Below, piece after piece: positions 52,414 through 60,940 of a stretch of 64,000 nucleotides of DNA (positions are counted from its first letter, which is position 1; each line of letters opens with the position of its first letter). Below the pieces are notes generated by a model. The model saw only the letters and a program-made list of their open reading frames with translations, did no database searches and was not told the DNA's origin. Source of the DNA: Amycolatopsis keratiniphila subsp. keratiniphila. GTDB taxonomy: Bacteria > Actinomycetota > Actinomycetes > Mycobacteriales > Pseudonocardiaceae. The DNA lies in NCBI RefSeq assembly GCF_001620365.2, contig NZ_LQMT02000007.1, positions 14,216 through 78,215 of the forward strand. The letters are read 5' to 3'. The position numbers and the translations under genes are program-made.

Positions 52414-53757
52414 TCAGCCGACCTCAACACGAACAACCCCCGGAAGCCGAAACGCCGCCACAACCCCACCGACCGCGACCAGCCCCACAAACCCGAACAC
52501 CACGACAAAACCCAACCCCGGCCGACCTTCCAGCCCCGCCAGAATCGCCCCGGTCGCCGCAACACCGCCCACCGCACCCACCTGCCTCACCGTGTTGAAC
52601 AGACCCGAAGCGCCACCCGCGGCATCCGGGTCGACCGACGCCATCGCGATGGCCGAAAGCGGTGACCAAGCCATCGCGTTGGCGGCACCGAGCAGCGCGG
52701 CGCCCACGGAGATCCACCACGGATTCAGGTTCAGCACCACCACCAGCCCGATGAGCAGCAGGCTCGTCGCGAGCAGGCTCATGCCGAGGATCGCCGGTCG
52801 TCGCCCACCCACTCGGTCGACCCAGCGGCCGGCCGGTGGCGACAGCAGGATCGCGACAATGGCGTCCGGCGCGAGGACCATCGCGGCCTCGATCGGCCCG
52901 AAGCCTCGCATTTCTTGGATGTACAGCATCGTGGGGAGTGCCATCGCGAGCACTGTCGCGCCGAGCGACGCCATCGCGAGGCTCGCGGACAAGTACCCGG
53001 ACGAGCGATAGAGGCGCAAGGGCGCGAGCGCGTCCGCGCCTAGCCTTCGTTCTTGGAACCAGAAAACGACCAGCAGCACGACGGCGAGCGCGGCGGCAGG
53101 CAACGAGAGCGGGCTCCAGGACAACAGAGCCCAGACGAGAAGGCTCAAACCCGCCGTGCTCAGCGCGGCGCCGAGCAGGTCGAAACGGGCGGCGCCTCCT
53201 CGGCTGCCCGGAATCAGGCGGACACCCACGACGACGGCCACGGCGCAGAGCGGCACGTTGACCCAGAAGATCCAGCGCCAGTCCAGGCTCGCGGTCAACA
53301 GTCCGCCCAGCACGGGACCGAGCAGGGTGGCGGCGGCCGCCACCGAGCCCCAGATACCGAAAGCGCGGCCTCTCTCGTCGTCGGCGAACAGCCGACGGAT
53401 CAACGTGAGCGGCTGAGGCGACATAGCGGCCGCCGCCAAGCCTTGCAGAATCCGGAACGCGATAAGCCAGCCGATCGACGGCGCGAGCCCGCACAGCGCG
53501 GAGGCGACGGCGAAGCCTCCCATGCCGAAAAGGTAGACCCGCTTAGGGTCGAAGAGATCACCGAGCCTGCCGGCGACCAGCAACGGGACCGAGAACGCGA
53601 GCAGGTAGCCCGCCGTCACCCAGAACAGCGCGGAGACGTCGCCGCCGAGGTCGGCTTGGATGCTCGGGCTCGCCACGGCGACGATCGTCGTGTCGAGCAG
53701 GAGCACGAAGAATCCTGCCAGCAGGGCGGCGAGGCCGCCCCATCGAGAAGATGTCAT
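52414..53757 (-). CDS. DHA2-family MFS multidrug exporter
   Basis: A 447-residue transporter. The first helix carries LLDTTIVAVASPSIQADL (the DHA2 LDxTIV motif), followed by WVTAGYLLAFSVPLLVAGRLGDLFDPKRVYL and FRILQGLAAAAMSPQPLTLI. Twelve to fourteen helices are predicted. ATG 53757 starts the canonical N-terminus; a longer in-frame reading upstream is antisense to the next gene. No adjoining regulator is visible. It probably exports a hydrophobic drug or metabolite. Confidence 0.9.
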   Translation of the reverse strand: MTSSRWGGLAALLAGFFVLLLDTTIVAVASPSIQADLGGDVSALFWVTAGYLLAFSVPLLVAGRLGDLFDPKRVYLFGMGGFAVASALCGLAPSIGWLIAFRILQGLAAAAMSPQPLTLIRRLFADDERGRAFGIWGSVAAAATLLGPVLGGLLTASLDWRWIFWVNVPLCAVAVVVGVRLIPGSRGGAARFDLLGAALSTAGLSLLVWALLSWSPLSLPAAALAVVLLVVFWFQERRLGADALAPLRLYRSSGYLSASLAMASLGATVLAMALPTMLYIQEMRGFGPIEAAMVLAPDAIVAILLSPPAGRWVDRVGGRRPAILGMSLLATSLLLIGLVVVLNLNPWWISVGAALLGAANAMAWSPLSAIAMASVDPDAAGGASGLFNTVRQVGAVGGVAATGAILAGLEGRPGLGFVVVFGFVGLVAVGGVVAAFRLPGVVRVEVG

Positions 53758-53888
53758 TCGCCCCCGCCCGGTAGACCGATCACGATAGGGCCACGGATCC
53801 TGCCCGTCGCGCGTGGCTGGTGGGTTCGTTGCCGCGGCCTTTTCGCGGGGCCTGTCCAGACGGCGCGGACACCCTGATCCGGCCGAAA

Positions 53889-53894
53889 TAGAAT
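53889..53894 (+). promoter_or_regulatory. -10 box for a probably leaderless gene
   Basis: TAGAAT stands 7 bases before ATG 53902, with no ribosome-binding site between. Confidence 0.5.
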
Positions 53895-53901
53895 CCCGTC
53901 C

Positions 53902-54456
53902 ATGACCGCTCTTCCACGCGGCGGGCGCCCTGCCGAGGCCTTGGCGGCCGTCGAAGCGAGTATCGAAGACCGTTGGCGACTGTTCCTCGCGGAATACGGT
54001 GTCACCGCCGGGACGACGGAGGAAACCGACCTCGCCGAGTCGGTCGTCGCCGACACTTCCGTGTTCGAGTGGCGGGTGGTCGACGCCGCTTACGACAGGT
54101 TGACCTGCGCCGACTGCGGCAGCCGGCTCGGCTCGGGTCCCACAGGCTGCGAGAAATGCGATCAGGCAGACGGATTCCGGTACGCGGCCATCGAAATCGA
54201 CCGTCCCGCGACGCCACCGGGCACCGAGCACGGGCTCCGTGTCGCCACCGCGGTCGCCCGCGCCCGGCACCGCCATGGGGCACGGGCCCGCTGCGGTTTC
54301 GAACTCGGGCTTCCGCTCCTCCTCGACGGAGAACTGCCCGGCACGGCCCAAGCGCAGGCGTACCGGGCAGCTATCGACAAGCTCACCGAAGAGGAATGCG
54401 AACGCGTGACCTCCCTCGAGGAGATCCCGGGGATCAGTAGTCGTCGCGTCCGGTGA
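53902..54456 (+). CDS. Zinc-ribbon-containing protein of unknown function
   Basis: A 184-residue soluble protein. A treble-clef-like ribbon lies at about 72-90: LTCADCGSRLGSGPTGCEKC (two CxxC pairs). Flanking regions are helical, with AVARARHRHGARARCGFELGLPLLLDGE nearby. I do not recognise the family. It appears leaderless (TAGAAT at 53889). Its last 23 bases overlap the convergent gene at 54434. Confidence 0.7.
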   Translation: MTALPRGGRPAEALAAVEASIEDRWRLFLAEYGVTAGTTEETDLAESVVADTSVFEWRVVDAAYDRLTCADCGSRLGSGPTGCEKCDQADGFRYAAIEIDRPATPPGTEHGLRVATAVARARHRHGARARCGFELGLPLLLDGELPGTAQAQAYRAAIDKLTEEECERVTSLEEIPGISSRRVR

Positions 54457-54838
54457 ACTGCTGTTCCAGCAGCTCCGCCGAGCCCGCGACGAGTTCGAGC
54501 GGATCGGTGAACTCGTTGATGTCGAGATTCACCAACGGCAGGGAATGGCGCAGCACCAGGTGCTCCCCCATCACCACCAGTCCCCCGACGACGATGGTGT
54601 TGCCGATCTCGGTCAGCACGGTCGTCAGGTCGACCTCGCTGACCCGCGCGAACGGTGTCGCGATCTGCACCCAGTCCTCGCGGCGGTCGAAGATCTCCCG
54701 CGCGATGACCACGGTTTGAGCCCGCTCCTCGTAGTCGTCGTCACCGTAGGACAACCGGATGCGAATTTCGTCCGGTTCGTCCTTCACCACCCGATATTCG
54801 TGCCGTACGAACGCGACCAGATCGGCCCATTCCGCCAT
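54434..54838 (-). CDS. YbjN-like small protein
   Basis: A 134-residue protein without signal peptide or membrane helix. The alternating pattern IRIRLSYGDDDYEERAQTVVIAREIFDRREDWVQIATPFARV followed by HLVLRHSLPLVNLDINEFTDPLELVAGSAELLEQQF resembles the YbjN / type III secretion chaperone-like fold, which binds peptides. The function is unknown. It overlaps the convergent zinc-ribbon gene by 23 bases. Confidence 0.65.
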   Translation of the reverse strand: MAEWADLVAFVRHEYRVVKDEPDEIRIRLSYGDDDYEERAQTVVIAREIFDRREDWVQIATPFARVSEVDLTTVLTEIGNTIVVGGLVVMGEHLVLRHSLPLVNLDINEFTDPLELVAGSAELLEQQFTGRDDY

Positions 54839-55007
54839 GAATTCAGTCTCCCTCGCAGTCGAAGATCAAGACTAGCGACTGCCGGGACGAAGAGCCCGGC
54901 CCCGGTCCGACATCACCCGGACAGCGGCCGCCCGTACGTGTTCCGACACCGCTTGGCCCTTGATCTTGCTGTAGCCTCCTTCAGCATCTTTTCGCAGGGG
55001 AGACCAT

Positions 55008-55643
55008 TTGACGAACAATGATCGCGACCGGAAGAAAACCAACCGGCCGGGAAATCACAAAACTTCGGATCCGGCGGTGACCGCGGCACTTGTCAGCCGA
55101 CGAGGTGCAATTCTGGCGGCCGTCATAACCGCGATGGTGGGCCTGATCGGCGCGGTGCTCGTGGCACTCATCAACACCAGTGCGCAGCCGGCGAAAGGCG
55201 CCGACGACCGGGGCACGCACTCCAGGTCGTCGTCGCAAAGCGCCGCCGGCACACCACAACAGGAGGACAAGCCTGCTCAAACCATCCCTGAGCAGGTAAA
55301 GCTCGAGGCGGATACGGCGGTCGACCTCGACGTACCGGGCGCCACCCCGGTATCCGCGCCCGGCCCCAATGGCGACCTGGACCTCCACTTCGACGGAAGC
55401 AATTTGGCCTCCAATCGGTCGGGCCTGTTCTATTACCACGGAACCGAACAGGAAGCCACGACACAGTGCCCGAAGATCGTTTCCGAGGGAAAGGGAACGG
55501 TGCCCGGGCCCGAGGTGATATTCACCGGTGGCCAACATTGCCTGAGGACATCCAAGGGAACGGTCGGATGGCTCAGCGTGAACGACGTCAAGATCGCCAC
55601 GAATTCCGGCTACCTCGTCCTCAATTACAAGTTGTTCCGCTAG
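55008..55643 (+). CDS. Single-pass membrane protein with Ser-rich linker and exported domain
   Basis: A 211-residue protein I do not recognise. A charged cytosolic tail (MTNNDRDRKKTNRPGNHK) precedes one membrane helix (AILAAVITAMVGLIGAVLVAL, about 34-54), a Ser/Gln/Glu-rich linker, and a beta-rich outer domain with two Cys (TTQCPKIV, GGQHCLRT) suited to a disulfide. The end NSGYLVLNYKLF is conserved-looking. Start TTG 55008 with AGGGGAG upstream. Codons are less GC-rich than in neighbouring genes. Confidence 0.7.
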   Translation: MTNNDRDRKKTNRPGNHKTSDPAVTAALVSRRGAILAAVITAMVGLIGAVLVALINTSAQPAKGADDRGTHSRSSSQSAAGTPQQEDKPAQTIPEQVKLEADTAVDLDVPGATPVSAPGPNGDLDLHFDGSNLASNRSGLFYYHGTEQEATTQCPKIVSEGKGTVPGPEVIFTGGQHCLRTSKGTVGWLSVNDVKIATNSGYLVLNYKLFR

Positions 55644-55652
55644 CCGGGCAAT

Positions 55653-55701
55653 GGTGAAGGCCTCCTTCCCTACCTTCAGAGTAGGCAAGGAGGCCTTCAC
55701 C
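55653..55701. repeat. Hairpin, GAAGGCCTCCTT family
   Basis: Arms 55653-55673 and 55681-55701 pair over 21 bases with one mismatch and a 7-base loop. The core GTGAAGGCCTCCTT is identical to the hairpin at 8028-8084. It sits between convergent genes with no T-run. Confidence 0.85.
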
Positions 55702-55723
55702 ACCCACTTACGAAGCCGCGGGG

Positions 55724-58700
55724 TCAGCCGCCGGTCGGCAGCCCCGCCCGCGCCTCCTGCGGGGTCAAGGGACGCAGCGACAGCGTGTACTCGTACGTGC
55801 TGTCCGGCTGGACCTGACTGCGTTCCCGCACCGGGTTGGGCGTGTCCCCGACGCCGGTCACCGCGTGGCTCGCGTGCAGCGTGAACCAGCCCTTGTTGCG
55901 CTGCAACTGGAACGGGTACGCCGCCCGGTCGAGGTCGTCGAACGGGGTCACGCTGACGTCGCTCGCGCCCCCGACCAGCAGGCCACCGGTCCGACCGTCG
56001 GTGAGCAGCGCCCACCGGCTGTCGGTGTGGTTGCCGTGGTCCTGCGGCCGGTGGTACTCGACGTACTGTTCGTCGACGGTGCTCGACTGCACGCCGATCG
56101 GCGTCCCGTCCTTGCGGTCGACGTAACTCTCGGCTTTCCGTCCATACCAGGCGAACCGGTCATACCGGTCCGGCACCGCCAGCGAGACACCGATCCTCGG
56201 CAGATACGGCAGAGTGCGCACACTCCCCTGCGGGACCACCCGATTGCCGAGGCTCAGCGTCCCGGTCCGGTCGACGGCGTAGGTCATCGTCTGGTCGAAC
56301 CACGCCCCGGCGACGTCCGGCGCCGCGACCCGGCTGTCGACGATCACCCGCACACCGCGTGAGCCGTCCCTCTCGACCCGGACGCCGGTGACCGTGGTCT
56401 TCAGCCGGTCGAGCCCGGCCTTGCGCCAATCCTCGCCCTCGGCCCGGCCCCAGGCGAAGGTCTCGTTGCTGATCGGCGCCCGCCAGGTGTCGAGCTTCGG
56501 CCCGCCGCTCAGCAGTTCCTTGCCCTGGTACCGGATCGACGTCAGCGTGCCGTCGGTCTTGTCGACTCGGTACGTGACGCCGGCCGCCGAGGCCGTCACC
56601 GAAGCGGCGTCCTCCACGACTCCGACCGACTTCCCGTCGAGCGGAGTCCTGTCCAGGCCCGGAACCCGTGTCCCGCCAAGGGAGAACTGGTCGTGCGCCA
56701 GGACGTGACCTCGCGCGAGCATCGGCTCGCCCTGGGTCGTCACCGCTTCGACGGTGAGGAACCGTTCGCGATCCGCGGGATTCGGCGGCACCGGGACGGC
56801 GACCTTCCCGGTCGACGCCGCGGCGACCCGCAACGGCTGCTCGCTGCGGGCAACCACCCGAGAGCCTTCCTGGATCCGCCACCGCAGGTTCAGCTCGTCC
56901 GTGCCCTTGAACTGCCGCTCGTTGGTCACCGAGACCGTGCCGCCCGAGTAGGCGAATCGCAGCGGCTGATGCGCCCAAGCCATCTGCGCGGTTTCCGGTT
57001 GCAGTGAACGGTCCGAGCCGATCAGGCCGTCCACACCGGACAGACTGGAGCCGTAGGACAGGTGACTCCCCCGCTCCGTGACGCTGTCGAAGTCCAGTGC
57101 CAGCACGGCCCCGTCCGCGGGAGCCGCGCCGGACAGCTCCGTGGCGGACAACGGCTTGTCGTAGATGCGGGCGTCGTCGACGGCTCCGCGGCCCATCCAG
57201 CCGATGGTCGACGGGTCGTTCCACGACGTCTCGAAGTCGCGGCCGACGTTGACCTCGGCCGAGGACGAGTCGATCGCGCCGGTGAACGGCTTGCTCCCGA
57301 TCTCCTTGCCGTCGAGATACAGCCGCAGGGCCGTCCCGTCGTAGGTGCCGCTCACCCGGTGCCAGTTCCCGTAGAAGTCGGCGGGCACCTTCGCCTGCAC
57401 CGCCTGCCACGTTCCACTGTGGATGAAGAACTCGAGCGTGTCCTGCGTCTTCATCTTCAGCGCGTACTGGTGGTCGCCCTTGCCGAGGATGCGGAAGTCA
57501 CCGGTCCATTTCCCCGGTTTCACCCAGGCGTCCAGCGTGAGCGCCTTCCCGGTGATGTCGAGTTTCCGGTCGCGGTAGACCTCGACGAAATCGTCGAGAC
57601 CCGACAACGCCAGCGCCTTGCCGCGATGACCGTCGACCAGCTCCGGTTTTCCACTGAGATGCGCCGAGATGTCGTTACCCGACGAATCCGGCGTGAGCCG
57701 GATCGGCTGCCGGATGTTCTGCTCCGCCCAGTCCCAGATGAACCCGCCCTGGGTCTGCGGATTCGCCCGGATCGTGTCCCAGAACTCCCGGAAGTTGCCG
57801 AGACTGTTGCCCATCGCGTGGGCGTACTCCCCGAAGATCAGCGGTTTCGTGGTGTTCTTCGCCTGTTCGGCGAACTTCTCCGGCGACGGATACCGCGGCC
57901 CCCAGACGTCGGCGAACGGCGCGTCACCGTCCGGGCTGTTCGACTGGTGGTAGATCGGCCGGGTCGGCTCGTTCGCGTCCAGCCATTCCGCCAGCGCGAA
58001 GTGGTGCGCGCCGAGACCTGCCTCGTTACCGGTGTCCCACAGGAAGACGCTCGGGTGGTTCTTGTCCCGTTCGACCATGCCGATCATGCGGTCGAAGAAC
58101 GCGTCCCGCCAGGCCGGGTCGTTCGCCTGGCAATAGCGGGCACAGTTCTCGTGGTTGTGGGTCTCGATGTCGATCTCGTCGTCGATCCAGAGCCCGTGCC
58201 GGTCGGCCAGTTCGTAGAAATAGGGATCCGACGGGTAGTGCGAAGTGCGGACAGCGTTGACGTTGAGCTGCTTCATCAGCGCGACGTCACGCTCCTGCGC
58301 GCGCCGGGGCACGTGCCTGCCGTGATCGGGGTCGGTCTCGGCGCGGTTGACGCCCTTGAACAGCACCCGTTTCCCGTTGACCAGCAGCTGCTTGTCGCGG
58401 ATTTCGATCTCGCGGAACCCGGTCGTCTCACTGGTGATGTGCGTGACGCGGCCGTCGGGCGCGGTCAGCGTGAGGACGGCCGTGTAGAGGTTCGGCGTCT
58501 CATCGGTCCACTTCGCCGGGTTGCGGACGGGCAGGCTCAACGCGGTCTTGCCGCCCGCGTCGACCTCCGCACTCGTGGTCCCGACCTCCTTGCCCGCCGC
58601 GTCGCGCAAGCTGAGCCCCACGCGGTGCTTGCCGGCGGTACCGCCGGGTTTGGTGGCGACCTCGACCGCGGCCTTGAGGGTGGCATCGGTGTAGGTCGCG

Positions 58701-59458
58701 TCGAGATCGGTCGTCAGCCCGACGTCCTGAATGAACGTCCCCGGCGTCGAATGCAGGGTCACCGAGCGGAAGATGCCCGAGTATCGCCACTGGTCGACGT
58801 CTTCCAGGTACGCACCGGCACTCCAGCGGTGCACCTGCACGGCGATCCGGTTCGGCCCCGGCCGCAGCGCGGAGGAGATGTCGAACTCCGCAGGCGTGTA
58901 GCCGCCCTGGTCATAGCCGATGTACGTCCCGTTCACCCAGACGAAGTACGCCGACGTGACGCCCTCGAAGCGCAGGAAGGTCTCGCGCTCCGACCACTGG
59001 GCGGGCAGGGTGAAGTCGCGGACGTAGGCGCCGGTCGGGTTCACGTCGCGGGGGACGCGCGGCGGGTCGTCGGGCTGGATCTCGGTGGCGATGTTGCGGA
59101 AGATCGGGTGGTCCAGACCGTCCGTCTGCCAGGTGTGCGGCACGGACACCTCGCGCCAGCCCGACGTGTCGTATCCGTCGTCGTGGAACCCCTTCGGCAC
59201 CAGAGAGGGATTGTCCGCCATGGCGATCCGCCATTTGCCGTCGAGCGACATCGTGTAGGGGCTGCGTTCGTCACGGCGGGCCGCGGCGGAAACATCCGCG
59301 TACGGACGAAGGTGGGCGTGCGGTGGCTCCTGTCCTTCGGAGACTTTTCGTGGATCGTCGAGATAGGACTGGACGTCGGCGGCCGCCGGAGAGCCGGTCG
59401 CGACGAGGGTCCCGGCGAGCATCGCCAGAACCAGGACGATGGGGCGTGTTCGCAGCAC
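55724..59458 (-). CDS. Secreted GH2 beta-galactosidase with LamG-like insertion
   Basis: A 1244-residue exported enzyme. A signal peptide (VLRTRPIVLVLAMLAG...AAA) is followed by the GH2 sugar-binding and Ig-like domains, a TIM barrel with DTGNEAGLG (acid/base Glu) and LIFGEYAHAMGNSLG (nucleophile Glu), then a LamG/concanavalin-like domain (LTLDAWVKPGKW to AVDDARIYDKPLSATEL) placed before the C-terminal Bgal small-chain domains. It probably cleaves galactose from plant polysaccharide side chains outside the cell. GTG 59458 is chosen because GGGAGG lies 9 bases upstream. Confidence 0.9.
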   Translation of the reverse strand: MLRTRPIVLVLAMLAGTLVATGSPAAADVQSYLDDPRKVSEGQEPPHAHLRPYADVSAAARRDERSPYTMSLDGKWRIAMADNPSLVPKGFHDDGYDTSGWREVSVPHTWQTDGLDHPIFRNIATEIQPDDPPRVPRDVNPTGAYVRDFTLPAQWSERETFLRFEGVTSAYFVWVNGTYIGYDQGGYTPAEFDISSALRPGPNRIAVQVHRWSAGAYLEDVDQWRYSGIFRSVTLHSTPGTFIQDVGLTTDLDATYTDATLKAAVEVATKPGGTAGKHRVGLSLRDAAGKEVGTTSAEVDAGGKTALSLPVRNPAKWTDETPNLYTAVLTLTAPDGRVTHITSETTGFREIEIRDKQLLVNGKRVLFKGVNRAETDPDHGRHVPRRAQERDVALMKQLNVNAVRTSHYPSDPYFYELADRHGLWIDDEIDIETHNHENCARYCQANDPAWRDAFFDRMIGMVERDKNHPSVFLWDTGNEAGLGAHHFALAEWLDANEPTRPIYHQSNSPDGDAPFADVWGPRYPSPEKFAEQAKNTTKPLIFGEYAHAMGNSLGNFREFWDTIRANPQTQGGFIWDWAEQNIRQPIRLTPDSSGNDISAHLSGKPELVDGHRGKALALSGLDDFVEVYRDRKLDITGKALTLDAWVKPGKWTGDFRILGKGDHQYALKMKTQDTLEFFIHSGTWQAVQAKVPADFYGNWHRVSGTYDGTALRLYLDGKEIGSKPFTGAIDSSSAEVNVGRDFETSWNDPSTIGWMGRGAVDDARIYDKPLSATELSGAAPADGAVLALDFDSVTERGSHLSYGSSLSGVDGLIGSDRSLQPETAQMAWAHQPLRFAYSGGTVSVTNERQFKGTDELNLRWRIQEGSRVVARSEQPLRVAAASTGKVAVPVPPNPADRERFLTVEAVTTQGEPMLARGHVLAHDQFSLGGTRVPGLDRTPLDGKSVGVVEDAASVTASAAGVTYRVDKTDGTLTSIRYQGKELLSGGPKLDTWRAPISNETFAWGRAEGEDWRKAGLDRLKTTVTGVRVERDGSRGVRVIVDSRVAAPDVAGAWFDQTMTYAVDRTGTLSLGNRVVPQGSVRTLPYLPRIGVSLAVPDRYDRFAWYGRKAESYVDRKDGTPIGVQSSTVDEQYVEYHRPQDHGNHTDSRWALLTDGRTGGLLVGGASDVSVTPFDDLDRAAYPFQLQRNKGWFTLHASHAVTGVGDTPNPVRERSQVQPDSTYEYTLSLRPLTPQEARAGLPTGG

Positions 59459-59480
59459 TGCGTTCAACCTCCCAGGGAGT

Positions 59481-60938
59481 TCAGCCGAGCCGGAAGCTGA
59501 CCCGTTGACGATCCCGCACCGCGGTACCGGGACGGAAGACCAAGATCCTTCCCTTGTCGTGGGCCAAATAGGTGGCAGGTTCACCCGGGAGACGGAACGA
59601 CACCGCCAGCCGGTCGGAAAGGCCCGGCACCTGGGTGAAACTCGCCGCCCGGCCATAGGCGTCGCTTTCGTCGTACGGGTCGATCCGCACGGTCGTCGCG
59701 TCGACGACCCGGACATATCGGTCCGGGAAGTTCACCGACTGCAATGCGACGGTGCCCGCGCCGCGGAACCCCGCGACGATGCGGAACTGGGAATCGGCCA
59801 GCTCCCGGACATTGCCGTCCGCGGTCAGCCGGTATTCGTAGTGCCGCACGTACGACGCGGGATCGTCCAACGGGGACAGTCGCACGCAAGGTCCGCCTTT
59901 GCCGACCGGGACGCCGAAACTCGGCGTCCCGTCGTCGTTCCAGTACAGCCGCTGGATCCGGGTGTGCCGATTCGGGTCGTAAAGCGGGTCGCCGGTGATG
60001 TCGCGGTAGTCGCGGGCGTGGTACACGAGGACGTCGGAGCCGTCCTCGGCGACGGTGAACGAGTTGTGCCCGGGACCGTACTGCCGGGTCGCCTCGTTCG
60101 TGGTGAACACCGGCTGCGGCGACTTCGTCCACGACCGTGGGTCCAGCAGATCCGAACGTTCGTCGGCGGTGAGCAGCCCCATGCAGTAGCGGGCGTCGGT
60201 GGCGCTGGCCGAGTACGTCATGAACACCCGCCCGTTGCGGATGAGCACCGCCGGCCCTTCGTTGACTTTGAACCCCTGGATCTCCCAGGGCGGCGTCGGC
60301 ACCGCGAGCCGGACGGGATCGCCCTTCAGCGCGAGCGGTGACGCCATCTCGGCGAGGTACAGATTGCTGTTGGTGGCGATCCCGGGTTCGCTCTGCGCCC
60401 AGGCGAAGTACCGTTTGCCGCGATGCTCGAACGTCGTCGAGTCCAGGGTGAAGGTGTCCCACTTCGTCACCATCTGTCCGCGAAGGACCCAGGTGCCCGC
60501 ACGCGGATCGTCCGAAGTGGACTCCAGCACGTAGGTCCGGATGCGGAACACGTCGTCGGAGTCGCCCGCGGCGAAGTAGACGTACCAGCGCCCGTCGATC
60601 CGGTGCAGTTCCGGCGCCCAGATGTGGCCGCCCATCTTCCCGGACGACGGACGTCGCCAGATCGTCGTCTCCCGGGCGGTGGCCAGGCCGTCGAGCGTGG
60701 CTGCACCGCGGACGACGATCCGGTCGTACTCGGGCACCGAACCGGTCAGGTAGTACATCCCGTTCACCGGCCGGGTGATGAAGGGATCCGCCCGCTGCTC
60801 GACCAGCGGGTTCCGGGTGGTCAACGACGTCGGTGCGGCGTCAGCGGCCTGAGCCGTACCCGGCGCCAGGCTTCCGACGGCGGTGGCGGCCAGCAGCCCG
60901 CCTCCCGCTCTGAACAGGTCACGACGGTCGATGGTCAT
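59481..60938 (-). CDS. Secreted GH43 enzyme with C-terminal AbfB (CBM42) domain
   Basis: A 485-residue exported hydrolase. The N-terminus carries a twin-arginine signal (DRRDLFRAGGGLLAA) ending at AQA. The five-bladed GH43 domain has RADPFIT (base Asp), LDSTTFEH and KVNEGPAVLI (acid Glu). From about 355 an AbfB arabinose-binding domain follows (VRHYEYRLTADGNVRELADSQFRIV). An arabinofuranosidase or arabinanase role is likely. The second ATG (60938) is preferred as GAGGGG lies 6 bases before it; ATG 60944 overlaps the upstream stop. Confidence 0.9.
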   Translation of the reverse strand: MTIDRRDLFRAGGGLLAATAVGSLAPGTAQAADAAPTSLTTRNPLVEQRADPFITRPVNGMYYLTGSVPEYDRIVVRGAATLDGLATARETTIWRRPSSGKMGGHIWAPELHRIDGRWYVYFAAGDSDDVFRIRTYVLESTSDDPRAGTWVLRGQMVTKWDTFTLDSTTFEHRGKRYFAWAQSEPGIATNSNLYLAEMASPLALKGDPVRLAVPTPPWEIQGFKVNEGPAVLIRNGRVFMTYSASATDARYCMGLLTADERSDLLDPRSWTKSPQPVFTTNEATRQYGPGHNSFTVAEDGSDVLVYHARDYRDITGDPLYDPNRHTRIQRLYWNDDGTPSFGVPVGKGGPCVRLSPLDDPASYVRHYEYRLTADGNVRELADSQFRIVAGFRGAGTVALQSVNFPDRYVRVVDATTVRIDPYDESDAYGRAASFTQVPGLSDRLAVSFRLPGEPATYLAHDKGRILVFRPGTAVRDRQRVSFRLG

Positions 60939-60940
60939 GG

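Noticed and set aside
57062..59500. Long open frame (812 codons) on the plus strand opposite the GH2 gene
   Set aside because: It is antisense to a gene with intact catalytic motifs. High GC leaves long open frames in other phases; its translation is Arg/Val/Asp-rich with no domain signature.
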